NCBI GenBank assembly: GCA_009702045.1
Contig: WLIV01000025.1
Location: forward strand, 1-52,406
DNA: 52,406 nucleotides
From: Actinomycetota bacterium
Lineage (GTDB): Bacteria; Actinomycetota; Acidimicrobiia; Acidimicrobiales; Ilumatobacteraceae
Direction: 5' to 3'
Shown: positions 1 to 7,223 of the stretch, piece by piece
Position numbering within the stretch: position 1 is the stretch's first letter
Layout of the letters: every line of letters begins with the position of its first letter
Made by a program: the position numbers and the translations under genes
The notes under the pieces: model-generated
What the model saw: only the letters and a program-made list of their open reading frames with translations
What the model was told of the DNA's origin: nothing
Databases searched by the model: none

Positions 1-968
1 CCAGCGACCGTCGAGATGAAGCCAGTCGCGTGATCCACCATGCGGACCACGTAGTTGCTGTAATCGGGGATGTACAGGTTGCCGGCGCCGTCCAGAGCGA
101 GATAGCCGGGCTCGCTACCCAACGTTGCGTCGGTGGCGGCAGCGCCATCACCGGTGTAACCGATCGCACCGGTGCCAGCAAACGCCGAGACAAATCCGGT
201 CGAGTGATCAACCCGGCGGATCACGTTGTTGTCGTAATCGTTGATGTACAAGTCGCCGGCAGCATCCACGACGACATCCATCGGCCAGTCAAATGTCGCG
301 TCGGTGGCGGCAGCACCATCACCGCTGTAACCCACCGCACCAGTGCCAGCGACAGTGGTGATGATTCCGGTCGCGTGGTCCACCCGGCGGATCACGTTGT
401 TGGCGCTATCGGCGATGTACAGATCGCCGGCGGCGGTCACGGAGACCCCGTACGGACCGTTCAGTTCCGCGATTGTCGCAAGGCCATCATCACCGCTGTA
501 CCCGGCGGCACCGGTGCCAGCGACAGTAGAGATCAAGCCGGTCGCGTGATCCACCCGGCGGATCACGTTGTGTTGTTCATCGGCGATGTACAGATCGCCG
601 GCGGCGTTCACCGCCACGTCGGTGACCCAGCCAATGTCTGCGACGGTTGCCACGGTGCCATCAGGGCTGTTCCCCCCGGTACCGGTCCCCGCAACTCTGG
701 TCACGATTCCGGTCGTGTGATCGATCCGACGGATCATGTAGTTGCCGCCATCGGCGATGTACACGTTGCCGGCACCATCCACGGACATGCCGTAGAAGCT
801 CTCGAACTGAGCGAGGGTGGCGAGGCCATCATCACCGCCGTACCCGACGGTGCCGGTGCCAGCGACCGTGGAGATGTCGCCGACTGCGGCGCTCGCTGGC
901 AGCGCAACTGCCAAGGCGAAGAGTGCGGATGCGGCAACCGCGGCCGCAAGGATCCTCTGGATTCTCAT
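1..968 (-). CDS. Secreted NHL-repeat beta-propeller protein, 3' end outside window
   Basis: The gene reads leftward off the window edge, so only the first 322 residues are visible. It starts at an ATG with a GAAGGA ribosome site 6-7 nt upstream. Residues 1-27 are a Sec signal peptide (basic MRIQR, then an Ala/Leu/Val core, ending in an A-S-A cleavage site). From residue 31 there are five complete tandem units of about 57 residues and the start of a sixth. Each unit has the pattern (I/V)STVAGTG..GYSGDG, then (A/G)AGDLYIAD, then NNVIRRVDHATG, which is typical of NHL blades. NHL propellers bind protein or ligand surfaces; an extracellular binding or structural role is inference, with no catalytic motif seen. 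Five blades in the visible part imply a six-blade or longer propeller, and further domains may follow outside the window. Confidence 0.88.
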   Translation of the reverse strand, partial: MRIQRILAAAVAASALFALAVALPASAAVGDISTVAGTGTVGYGGDDGLATLAQFESFYGMSVDGAGNVYIADGGNYMIRRIDHTTGIVTRVAGTGTGGNSPDGTVATVADIGWVTDVAVNAAGDLYIADEQHNVIRRVDHATGLISTVAGTGAAGYSGDDGLATIAELNGPYGVSVTAAGDLYIADSANNVIRRVDHATGIITTVAGTGAVGYSGDGAAATDATFDWPMDVVVDAAGDLYINDYDNNVIRRVDHSTGFVSAFAGTGAIGYTGDGAAATDATLGSEPGYLALDGAGNLYIPDYSNYVVRMVDHATGFISTVA

Positions 969-1142
969 TTGTGGTCCTTCCGACAGAAAGGCCTCGCCGC
1001 TCAACTCATGAGACACAGCGAAACATGTGATCGCACAATAGACACAGTTCTGGACAGGTCGTGCCACCCGCACGTTGGCGCGCTTGATTCCGCATGGAAG
1101 CGACGCCTACACCACCGGAAGGGCCACTGCGCTGCACGTTCG
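969..1142. other. Intergenic leader region of the NHL gene
   Basis: No gene is seen here. On the minus strand a TATTGT hexamer (1040 to 1035) fits a -10 box for the NHL gene and would give a 5' leader of about 60 nt. No convincing -35 box and no recognised riboswitch fold were found. Confidence 0.4.
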
Positions 1143-1159
1143 TGGAGCGGACGACGAGA
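1143..1159 (-). repeat. 17-bp copy of the tRNA-Gly 3' end
   Basis: TGGAGCGGACGACGAGA is identical to 1244-1260, which encodes the 3' acceptor strand, CCA end and part of the T arm of tRNA-Gly. The copy lies about 100 bp downstream of the tRNA, beyond its terminator. It looks like a remnant of a second tRNA or of a recombination or integration event. No integrase or other element is nearby. Confidence 0.75.
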
Positions 1160-1200
1160 CCCGTCCATCGCTCCGCTCGTCCGGTTCTGCGGTCGTGTGC

Positions 1201-1244
1201 AAATACAACGAGGCCCGGCCTGACGGCCGGGCCTCGTTGTATTT
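1201..1244 (-). terminator. Intrinsic terminator of tRNA-Gly
   Basis: Perfect 20-bp inverted repeat (1201-1220 against 1225-1244) with a TGAC loop. The GC-rich centre (GGCCCGGCC) is flanked by AAATACAACGAG/CTCGTTGTATTT. The stem begins at the CCA end of the tRNA, so it should end tRNA transcription at once. Confidence 0.85.
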
Positions 1245-1319
1245 GGAGCGGACGACGAGATTCGAACTCGCGACCCTCACCTTGGCAAGGTGATGCTCTA
1301 CCAGCTGAGCCACGTCCGC
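1244..1319 (-). tRNA. tRNA-Gly(GCC)
   Basis: A 76-nt cloverleaf: acceptor GCGGACG/CGTCCGC, D stem GCTC/GAGC, anticodon stem TCACC/GGTGA with loop TTGCCAA (anticodon GCC), and T loop TTCGAAT. Discriminator T is followed by an encoded CCA. A promoter lies upstream and a strong hairpin directly downstream. Confidence 0.96.
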
Positions 1320-1331
1320 AATGCGGGAGGC

Positions 1332-1361
1332 AATCTATCGACCGATCACGGGGCCTGACAA
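1332..1361 (-). promoter_or_regulatory. Promoter of tRNA-Gly
   Basis: Minus-strand TTGTCA (1361 to 1356), an 18-bp spacer and TAGATT (1337 to 1332) form a near-consensus vegetative promoter. The -10 box ends 12 nt before the mature 5' end of the tRNA. Confidence 0.7.
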
Positions 1362-1391
1362 CGCGCCGCCCCCACTTCGCCGAAAGACGGG

Positions 1392-1622
1392 TCAGCTGCG
1401 CTGGTCAGCGGGACGCAGGTCGACCTTCAACACCAGGAACCCGTCTTCCATCGAGGCCGTCGCATCACCGATGATCGCGAAGTCGCGGAAATCGGACTGG
1501 GCCTGCTGGATGAACTTCGACCGCTCCTCCCCCGCCACCGGCGGCAGCGGTCGCTGCTTCACGGCGTGCGCCCGCTCACGGAACCGGACCAGCATTGCTT
1601 CGACATCGAGACCTTCAGCCAT
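1392..1622 (-). CDS. Small conserved protein of unknown function, 76 aa
   Basis: A 76-residue soluble, charged protein beginning MAEGLDVEAMLVRFRERAHA and ending in a mostly beta segment (GFLVLKVDLRPA). There is no signal peptide, membrane segment or known motif. The start is supported by TACCGT (1634 to 1629) lying 6 nt upstream of ATG, a leaderless-promoter arrangement seen repeatedly in this window. The gene follows the membrane protein gene on the same strand by only 26 nt, so the two may work together, but no function can be assigned. Confidence 0.7.
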   Translation of the reverse strand: MAEGLDVEAMLVRFRERAHAVKQRPLPPVAGEERSKFIQQAQSDFRDFAIIGDATASMEDGFLVLKVDLRPADQRS

Positions 1623-1648
1623 GCGCCCACGGTACCGGGCGCGGCTTG

Positions 1649-2218
1649 TCAGAGGATGTCCTTCCTCAGCAACGGGTCGATGGAGCGCGGCGCCACGGGC
1701 GACTGCGGCTCGGTGCGAATCACCATCGGGGCTGGACGCCAGTCGGGTGCGGACTCGTTCTCATCCGCGTGCTGGTCGAACAACGCCGGTCGGGGCGCAA
1801 CGGGCGCCAGCGCTACGGGCGCGGGCGGCTCAGGCACCGGGGCCTCGGCAGCTGCGACGGCCACATCAGCGAACTCGACAGCATCGTTGTCCGCAGGCAT
1901 CAACCCGGCGAACGACAGCTCGGAGCTCGGATCGCCATCGAGTTGCTCCAAGAACTCGTCGTGCACCTCGAGCTCGTCGACCACCTGCGCACCGGGGCGA
2001 GCGGCCTCGATGATCTCTCGACGCATCTCCTCATCGGATGACCGGAACACCTTGGTGCTCATCATTTCCAACGGGCCGAGCGCAGGATGCTCGACAGCGC
2101 TGGAACGCCACCACCACACCGTGCCGCCGACGAGACCGATGGCCATCAGCACCAACCCGCCAGCGGCGAGATAGATGATGCGTGCGTGCTCGGGGTCGGA
2201 GAAGTTGGCTGCCAACAC
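1649..2218 (-). CDS. Single-pass membrane protein of unknown function
   Basis: From the GTG at 2218 the protein has 189 residues. It starts VLAANFSDPEHARI and then has one transmembrane helix (about residues 14-37, ending in a Trp-rich VWWWRS). A soluble part follows, with an acidic, Glu-rich segment and a Pro/Ala-rich low-complexity stretch (EAPVPEPPAPVALAPVAP). An in-frame ATG at 2248 is an alternative start but has a poor ribosome site. The gene is divergent from the membrane gene at 2299, and the two probably share a control region. The family is not recognised. Confidence 0.65.
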   Translation of the reverse strand: MLAANFSDPEHARIIYLAAGGLVLMAIGLVGGTVWWWRSSAVEHPALGPLEMMSTKVFRSSDEEMRREIIEAARPGAQVVDELEVHDEFLEQLDGDPSSELSFAGLMPADNDAVEFADVAVAAAEAPVPEPPAPVALAPVAPRPALFDQHADENESAPDWRPAPMVIRTEPQSPVAPRSIDPLLRKDIL

Positions 2219-2298
2219 GGCACATAGTGTCGCACGCGGCGCACCCATTTCCCCACGCGCCCTGCAGAGTTGTCGCACGAGACCACGTGCCATCGGCC

Positions 2299-2712
2299 AT
2301 GCTGTGGCCCGTGGAGTACGTCTGGTTCGCACTGCTGATCTTCGCCATGGGCGGTATGTGGTGGCTGGCGTACCGCATGGAACCCCACTGGTCCGCCCAG
2401 GATGGCCGCCGGTTCTTGTGCACGTCGCAAGATCTCACTGATTCCGCGCACCCCGGACGGCGCCGCGAGGCACGTGTGGTGGTCACCCCCGACGGCACGC
2501 TCTACGTCACCCACAAGAACGGGTTCCGCCGCCACGAGACCGCCTGGACACTGATCGGCAAGGCCCCGACGCCACCGAAGAAGATCGAGATCTACGTCGC
2601 CCGCGAATGCACCGACGGGCACGGTACCGCCATGCTCTCGCTGCGTCTGCCGTCGAAGAGCCGCTGCATCGCCGTGCTCGATGGCGTCCTCGCCGGCGTT
2701 CACGAGGACTGA
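2299..2712 (+). CDS. Small membrane-anchored protein of unknown function
   Basis: 137 residues beginning MLWPVEYVWFALLIFAMGG, with one N-terminal membrane helix (about residues 5-23). A soluble domain of about 110 residues follows, rich in beta strand (ARVVVTPDGTLYVTHKNG). A GTG at 2311 (VEYVWF) is an alternative start, because CATGCT lies 7 nt before it. The gene ends 14 bp before the converging metX stop. No known domain is recognised. Confidence 0.65.
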   Translation: MLWPVEYVWFALLIFAMGGMWWLAYRMEPHWSAQDGRRFLCTSQDLTDSAHPGRRREARVVVTPDGTLYVTHKNGFRRHETAWTLIGKAPTPPKKIEIYVARECTDGHGTAMLSLRLPSKSRCIAVLDGVLAGVHED

Positions 2713-2726
2713 CACGCCAGCGCCTG

Positions 2727-3914
2727 TCAATGCGTCGCCACGGTCTCCAAGAACGTGCGAACGGGTGGAGCGACCTGGTCGAAGTTGATCAGGAACGCGT
2801 CGTGTCCGTGTGGTGAGTTGATCTCCACGTACTCGGCCCGCGTCCCGTTCGCGGCCAGGAGGTCGACGATCTGCCGTTGCTGATACGTGGGGTAGAGAAT
2901 GTCGCTGGAGATACCCAGCACGAGCGTGGGCGCCTTGATGCGCGCCATGGCGGCGTTCACACCGGATCGGCCACGGCCGACATCGTGCAGATCCATCGCT
3001 TTGCCGATGTGCAGATAGCTGTTGGCATCGAAGCGCCGGACCAACTTGTCGCCGTGGTACTCGAGATAGCGCTCGACCTCGAAGCGCTGCCACAGGCCGA
3101 CACCCTCGTGATGGGTGGCGCCGTCGGCCAGTTCGCGGCCGAACTTCTCGGTGAACACGTTGTCGCTGCGGAACGTCACCTGCGCCACCATGCGCGCGAT
3201 CGACAGCCCCTCCCACGGGCCGTCGCCGTCGTCCGCGTCGTAGTAGTCGCCGTCGCGCCACTTCGGGTCGAGGCGAATCGCCCGACGACCGATGGCGCCC
3301 CATGCAATCTGCTGCGCAGTGGCCTGCGCACACGTCGCGATCGGCACGATCGAACCCACTCGATCGGGGAACGTGATCGCCCACTCCAGCACTTGCATGC
3401 CGCCCATCGACCCGCCGACTACTGAGTGCCAGCGAGCAACGCCGAGATGGTCGGCCAGACGGGCCTGCGCTCGCACCATGTCGCGGATGGTGACGACCGG
3501 GAAACGACTGCCGTAGGGGCGGCCGTCATCGGGATGCGGTGACGCCGGCCCAGTGGAACCCTGGCACCCACCAAGCACGTTGACGCACACGACGAACCAG
3601 CGGTCGGTGTCGATCGCCAGTCCGGGACCAACGACGTCCTCCCACCAACCGGGTGCAGGGTGGCCGACACCGGCTGCGCCGCTGACGTGGCTGTCACCGG
3701 TCCAGGCATGACAGAGCAGGACGGCGTTGCCGCCATCGGCATCGAGGCGTCCCCACGTCTCGTACGCCATCGTGACACCGTGCATGGTGACACCACAGTC
3801 CAGAGCGAACGGCCGGTTCGGTGCGAAGGTGAAGAACTGACGCGAGCCGGCCAGTTGGCCGGGCATCCACGCACCCGTCACCGGATGCGGGCGCCCAGGT
3901 CGGGCAATGGCCAT
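2727..3914 (-). CDS. metX: Homoserine O-acetyltransferase
   Basis: MetX transfers an acetyl group from acetyl-CoA to homoserine in methionine synthesis. The 395-residue alpha/beta-hydrolase has the nucleophile elbow GGSMGG (Ser169), the family sequences HAWTGDSHVSG and VNVLGGCQGSTGP, and the C-terminal SPHGHDAFL with the catalytic His. Length is usual for MetX. The start at 3914 is chosen because CTGGAGGAGG lies 6 nt upstream; an upstream in-frame ATG at 3953 falls inside the riboswitch stem. A SAM riboswitch in the leader makes methionine-pool feedback almost certain. Some family members use succinyl-CoA; the acyl donor cannot be settled by eye. Confidence 0.96.
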   Translation of the reverse strand: MAIARPGRPHPVTGAWMPGQLAGSRQFFTFAPNRPFALDCGVTMHGVTMAYETWGRLDADGGNAVLLCHAWTGDSHVSGAAGVGHPAPGWWEDVVGPGLAIDTDRWFVVCVNVLGGCQGSTGPASPHPDDGRPYGSRFPVVTIRDMVRAQARLADHLGVARWHSVVGGSMGGMQVLEWAITFPDRVGSIVPIATCAQATAQQIAWGAIGRRAIRLDPKWRDGDYYDADDGDGPWEGLSIARMVAQVTFRSDNVFTEKFGRELADGATHHEGVGLWQRFEVERYLEYHGDKLVRRFDANSYLHIGKAMDLHDVGRGRSGVNAAMARIKAPTLVLGISSDILYPTYQQRQIVDLLAANGTRAEYVEINSPHGHDAFLINFDQVAPPVRTFLETVATH

Positions 3915-3948
3915 GTCGTCCTCCTCCAGGTGCTCTATGCGGTTCTTC

Positions 3949-4083
3949 GTCACGCATCACCAGGGGAAGCGTTGTTGCCCGGCACAGCCGGACCACATCC
4001 CTGCCGAGGCAGGTAGGCACCGTGGGGCTTCCACCCCGGTTGCCGGACTCCCGATCTCTCGGGCGTCACTCGTGATGCATGAC
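3949..4083 (-). ncRNA. SAM riboswitch (SAM-I/SAM-IV superfamily)
   Basis: In RNA sense this leader opens with GTCATGCATCACGAGTGACG and contains CCGGCAACC followed by GGTGCC, the conserved core of SAM-I/SAM-IV aptamers. A 12-bp closing helix pairs GTCATGCATCAC (4083 to 4072) with GTGATGCGTGAC (3960 to 3949) with one G-U pair. Two internal hairpins are visible (CCTGCC/GGCAGG and CCGGC/GCCGG). The aptamer ends about 20 nt before the metX ribosome site and no U-tract follows, so translational control is more likely than termination. The exact subclass is not certain. Confidence 0.88.
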
Positions 4084-4089
4084 GTCAGC

Positions 4090-4117
4090 ACGTTAGCAAC
4101 CGATCCCGGTCGGGCAA
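4090..4117 (-). promoter_or_regulatory. Promoter of metX
   Basis: Minus-strand TTGCCC (4117 to 4112), a 16-bp spacer and TAACGT (4095 to 4090). Transcription would begin about 6-7 nt downstream, at the first base of the riboswitch closing stem. Confidence 0.6.
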
Positions 4118-4232
4118 CGGTCATATCGGCACACCCGCTGACGCGACTGGCAGCCAGGCTGATTCGCGCGTCAGCGCGGCTGATCGGTGAGCGAGTCGAC
4201 AGCGCCGGTTTCGCGCACCATGCTGTGAACCG
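4118..4232. other. Divergent region between metX and the SET gene
   Basis: No gene seen. It holds the upstream part of the metX promoter region and whatever drives the SET gene. CATGCT lies 8 nt before the SET start codon and could be a weak leaderless -10 box. Confidence 0.35.
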
Positions 4233-4763
4233 ATGAGCGTCAGCTATCTCACCCCCAAGGCACGTCCGGTGCTCGTCGGTGCAGCCGGTCGCGGCTCCGT
4301 CGCGGTCGAGCACATCAAGACCGGCGAGGTGATCGTCGCCTTCGGTGGCCGCGCCATGGTGCGCGACGAGTTCGACCTGCTCCCCGAAGGGCAGCGGGCG
4401 CGCAGTATCCAGATCGAGGACGATCTGTACCTCTCTGGCGCACCCGAACCGGAACCCGCCGACTTCATCAACCATTCGTGCCAGCCGAACTGCGGCCTCA
4501 GCGGCGCCACCGTCCTGCTGGCGATGCGCGACATCGAACCAGGCGAACCGCTCACCTACGACTACGCCACCAGCGACGGCAGCGACTACGACGAGTTCGA
4601 CTGCATGTGCGGTGTCGACACCTGCCGGGGCAAGGTCACCGGGCAGGACTGGATGTTGCCAGATCTGCAACTGCGCTACCGCGGTTGGTTCAGCCCGTAC
4701 ATCGCCAACCGCATCGCCGTCCTCTCGCAACCGAGCGGGCAACGTCGGGCCTTCGCCTACTGA
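4233..4763 (+). CDS. SET-domain protein (putative protein-lysine methyltransferase)
   Basis: A 176-residue protein made almost wholly of a SET domain. The SAM-binding NHSC motif is complete (FINHSCQPNC, residues 79-87). The second SET motif is GEPLTYDY (104-111). A post-SET cysteine cluster C-M-C-x4-C (124-131) can bind zinc together with the NHSC cysteine. An N-terminal strand-rich part (RGSVAVEHIKTGEVIVAF) matches the SET start. Such proteins methylate lysines; in a bacterium the target could be a nucleoid or ribosomal protein, but nothing here identifies it. The gene stands alone, divergent from riboswitch-controlled metX. Confidence 0.88.
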   Translation: MSVSYLTPKARPVLVGAAGRGSVAVEHIKTGEVIVAFGGRAMVRDEFDLLPEGQRARSIQIEDDLYLSGAPEPEPADFINHSCQPNCGLSGATVLLAMRDIEPGEPLTYDYATSDGSDYDEFDCMCGVDTCRGKVTGQDWMLPDLQLRYRGWFSPYIANRIAVLSQPSGQRRAFAY

Positions 4764-4788
4764 TCTGCGCGGCCGCTGTTCGGCGGGT

Positions 4789-4801
4789 TAGTGTCGCCGG
4801 T
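4789..4801 (+). promoter_or_regulatory. Leaderless -10 element
   Basis: TAGTGT (4789-4794) followed by 7 nt and then ATG at 4802. This spacing places the transcription start at or next to the start codon. Confidence 0.55.
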
Positions 4802-6025
4802 ATGCGACTCCTAGTCGTCGGCGCTGGCGGCGTGGGATCGTCCATCGCGTCGATCGCCGCCCGACGTGATGTGTTCGAACAGATCGTCGTTGCCGACCTC
4901 GACCTCGACCGGGCCACGAGAGCAGCAGCCGTTACCAAGTCGGATCGGGTGATCGCCACTCGTGTTGATGCATCCGATCGTGTCGACCTGGTCGACCTCA
5001 TCCGTTCGACGCGCTGCGATGTGGTGATGAACGCGTGCGACCCGCGGTTCAACCCCCCGATCTTTGATGCTGCGTTCACCGCCGGCGTGCACTACCTCGA
5101 CATGGCGATGCACATGTCGACCCCGCACCCCACCGATCCTTACCACCAGTGTGGTGTGAAGCTGGGTGACGCACAGTTCGCGGTGTCGCAGCAGTGGGAA
5201 GACCGGGGGCTACTGGCCCTCGTGGCCATGGGTGTCGAGCCGGGGTTCAGCGATGTGGTTGCTCGCTACGCGTCGGATCACCTGTTCAGCCGTATCGACG
5301 AGATCGGCGTGCGCGACGGCGCCGATCTGGTGATCGAGGGGTTCTCGTTCGCCCCCACGTTCAGCATCTGGACGACGATCGAGGAGTGCCTCAACCCGCC
5401 GATTATCTATGAACGCGACAAGGGTTGGTTCACCACGGCACCGTTCAGCGAACCCGAGACGTTCGTGTTCCCCGAGGGCATCGGCCCGCTCGGCTGCGTG
5501 AACGTCGAGCACGAAGAAGTGATCCTCATGCCCCGCTGGCTGGACGTTGGCCGGGTGACGTTCAAGTACGGCCTCGGTGACGAGTTCATCGACGTACTGC
5601 GCACGATCCACATGTTGGGCCTCGACAGCACTCGCCCTGTCAACGTCCGTGGAGTGGAGGTCGCTCCCCGCGATGTCGTCGCCGCGACGCTGCCGAACCC
5701 TGCCGAACTGGGCCACCTGATGCGTGGCCGCACGTGCGCCGGTTCGGTGGTCACCGGCCTGGGCATCGACGGCACACCGCGCAGCACGTACCTCTACCAG
5801 GTAGTCGACAACGAATGGACGATGCGCGAGTACGGCCATCAGGCTGTCGTGTGGCAGACCGCAGTGCACCCGGTGGTAGCGCTGGAAATGATCGCCACCG
5901 GCGAGTGGAAGGGCGCCGGCGTCAAAGGCCCAGAGGCGTTCAACGCCGATCCGTTCCTTGCGTTACTCAATGAGCACGGTGCCCCGTGGGCCACTGAGGA
6001 GCTGCTGCCACGCGAGGCGAGCTGA
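4802..6025 (+). CDS. Saccharopine dehydrogenase family oxidoreductase
   Basis: A 407-residue protein with an N-terminal Rossmann fold (MRLLVVGAGGVGSS, dinucleotide loop about residues 7-12), followed by V-V-A-D-L-D-L-D at the cofactor-selecting strand. The C-terminal catalytic part resembles Lys9/saccharopine reductase and carboxynorspermidine dehydrogenase-like enzymes (GVEPGFSDVVARYASDH). The reaction would be NAD(P)-dependent interconversion of an amino acid and a 2-oxo acid through a secondary amine. The substrate is unknown. No lysine or polyamine gene adjoins it. A leaderless promoter fixes the start, and the stop overlaps the next start (TGATG), so the two are co-translated. Confidence 0.85.
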   Translation: MRLLVVGAGGVGSSIASIAARRDVFEQIVVADLDLDRATRAAAVTKSDRVIATRVDASDRVDLVDLIRSTRCDVVMNACDPRFNPPIFDAAFTAGVHYLDMAMHMSTPHPTDPYHQCGVKLGDAQFAVSQQWEDRGLLALVAMGVEPGFSDVVARYASDHLFSRIDEIGVRDGADLVIEGFSFAPTFSIWTTIEECLNPPIIYERDKGWFTTAPFSEPETFVFPEGIGPLGCVNVEHEEVILMPRWLDVGRVTFKYGLGDEFIDVLRTIHMLGLDSTRPVNVRGVEVAPRDVVAATLPNPAELGHLMRGRTCAGSVVTGLGIDGTPRSTYLYQVVDNEWTMREYGHQAVVWQTAVHPVVALEMIATGEWKGAGVKGPEAFNADPFLALLNEHGAPWATEELLPREAS

Positions 6026-6270
6026 TGCCCCGGCTGAAGAAACTCGACGTCGAACGACTGATGAACGACTACGACCTCGACCCAGTTGCCGCATTGACCC
6101 GGGCGCTGCGCATCACACTCGACCAGCCCGATGGTGAATGGACGGCGATGGTGAAGGCCGCAGGCTTCACCTGCGCGCAGCGCATTCGCCTACAGGGTCA
6201 CGACCCCGCGGCGCTCGACGAGTTGTTGGTGCACCTCAACGAACTGCGCACGACGCCGGCCCACGTGTGA
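6025..6270 (+). CDS. Small conserved protein, 81 aa
   Basis: 81 residues, mostly helical and soluble (MPRLKKLDVERLMNDYDLDP), with no known motif. Its ATG shares bases with the stop of the dehydrogenase gene, which argues for a real, translationally coupled gene. Its last 35 bp overlap the end of the converging DUF393 gene on the other strand. Function unknown; a partner or accessory role to the dehydrogenase is only suggested by coupling. Confidence 0.7.
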   Translation: MPRLKKLDVERLMNDYDLDPVAALTRALRITLDQPDGEWTAMVKAAGFTCAQRIRLQGHDPAALDELLVHLNELRTTPAHV

Positions 6271-6613
6271 ACCGGTGGCGGTTGCGCGCCACCCAGCGAT
6301 AGACCACACCGCACAGCCAGTGCACGCCAGGGAGCTTCATCAGCGCGCCCGCAACCCACCAACCCTTGCCCGCCGCCAGCAGCAGCGCACTCACCGCATC
6401 GTGCGCCGAGTACACCTGGTGGTCGCGAGCCACGTACTGCACGGCCGTGGCGCACTCATCGGCGGTGAGACCCAAGGCGACGAGCTCGGCGGACTGGTAG
6501 GCCACGATGGTCGGCATCGTGCCGATGTGCCGGCGGCCCCATTCCACGCTCCGCTGACAAAACGCGCAGTCGCCGTCGAACACCAGCACCGGCAGGGTGG
6601 GCGGCGTGGTCAT
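6236..6613 (-). CDS. DUF393 (DCC) thiol-disulfide oxidoreductase-like protein
   Basis: 125 residues with the family hallmark VLVFDGDCAFC near the N-terminus (DxDCxxC, Cys16 and Cys19), a thioredoxin-like fold motif. Typical later elements are present: SAHDAVSALL in the middle and a C-terminal YRWVARNRHRF helix. DCC proteins are thought to act in redox chemistry, with few studied members. The start overlaps the stop of the DUF4262 gene by ATGA, so both come from one message. The 3' end overlaps the opposite-strand gene by 35 bp. Confidence 0.85.
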   Translation of the reverse strand: MTTPPTLPVLVFDGDCAFCQRSVEWGRRHIGTMPTIVAYQSAELVALGLTADECATAVQYVARDHQVYSAHDAVSALLLAAGKGWWVAGALMKLPGVHWLCGVVYRWVARNRHRFTRGPASCAVR

Positions 6614-7092
6614 GACAACACCCCCACAACCGGCTGAGCGAGCACGACCCGCCGGTCGAAACCGGCTTCGGTGGGCAGGAACCCGTTGCGATCAGGCCAC
6701 AGCAGTTGCACGGCCTCGAACGGCGCACCCTTGCGCCAGGCGACACCGGTCCTCAGCAGTTCGCCGGTCGCTTCGGGCGGAATCGGTGCGAACACGCAGC
6801 GCAGATCACCGTCGAACAGACCCAATAACTCTTCGCCGAGCGGAATCTCCGTGCCGCCACGAAGCATCTCGGCGACCATGTCGAACAGACCCCGCGCCGC
6901 CGATGGGGTGAGCCCGAACACGAGTACCTCGGGGAACCCGAGCGCCTCCGGAAAGCCGATCGTGTACACATAGCCAGCCACTGGCGGATCGGTGTCGGTA
7001 CGAGCGGCGACGGGTTCCATCGCCCAGCCGTGGGTCTCGATCATCCACTCGATCTTCTCGGCGTGGGGAATCTTGAAATCGGGCAGTTCCAC
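6610..7092 (-). CDS. DUF4262 domain protein
   Basis: 160 residues from a GTG start. Family features include HAEKIEWMIETHGWAMEPV, GYVYTIGFPEALGFPEVLVFGL and a C-terminal VQLLWPDRNGFLP. DUF4262 proteins are found widely in actinobacteria; biochemical function is unknown. The start is set by TAGCGT, which ends 7 nt before GTG 7092. A longer frame would run back through a large hairpin and is unlikely to be coding. The gene is coupled by a 4-bp overlap to the DUF393 gene. Confidence 0.82.
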   Translation of the reverse strand: MELPDFKIPHAEKIEWMIETHGWAMEPVAARTDTDPPVAGYVYTIGFPEALGFPEVLVFGLTPSAARGLFDMVAEMLRGGTEIPLGEELLGLFDGDLRCVFAPIPPEATGELLRTGVAWRKGAPFEAVQLLWPDRNGFLPTEAGFDRRVVLAQPVVGVLS

Positions 7093-7105
7093 CACGTCGA
7101 CGCTA
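7093..7105 (-). promoter_or_regulatory. Leaderless -10 element
   Basis: TAGCGT (7105 to 7100), then 7 nt, then GTG at 7092. Confidence 0.55.
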
Positions 7106-7133
7106 CTGCGATGTGTGCCGTCCCGGCTGTTCT

Positions 7134-7172
7134 GGGAAGGGCCAGTCCCGGTTTCCGGGACTGGGCCTTCCC
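7134..7172. repeat. Large intergenic hairpin
   Basis: An 18-bp inverted repeat with one mismatch (7134-7151 against 7155-7172), built from GGGAAGG, CCAGTCCCGG and their complements around a TTT loop. Flanking GGCTG/CAGCC extends the pairing. It lies between the kinase-like gene and the DUF4262 gene, so it may terminate the first transcript or be an extragenic palindrome. No U-tract follows. Confidence 0.7.
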
Positions 7173-7223
7173 GGACAGCCAAGTGGGACGATTCCTTCCC
7201 AGAATCCGGGGGGACGGGCGGTG

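Noticed and set aside
30-1223. Long open frame on the plus strand over the NHL gene
   Set aside because: It is the antisense of a clear signal-peptide and NHL-repeat protein; its repeats only mirror those blades.
1143-1260. Prophage or island attachment pair at tRNA-Gly
   Set aside because: The copies are about 100 bp apart with only a terminator between, and there is no integrase.
3949-4083. Cobalamin riboswitch before metX
   Set aside because: No B12-box; the CCGGCAACC and GGTGC core with long closing helix fits SAM aptamers.
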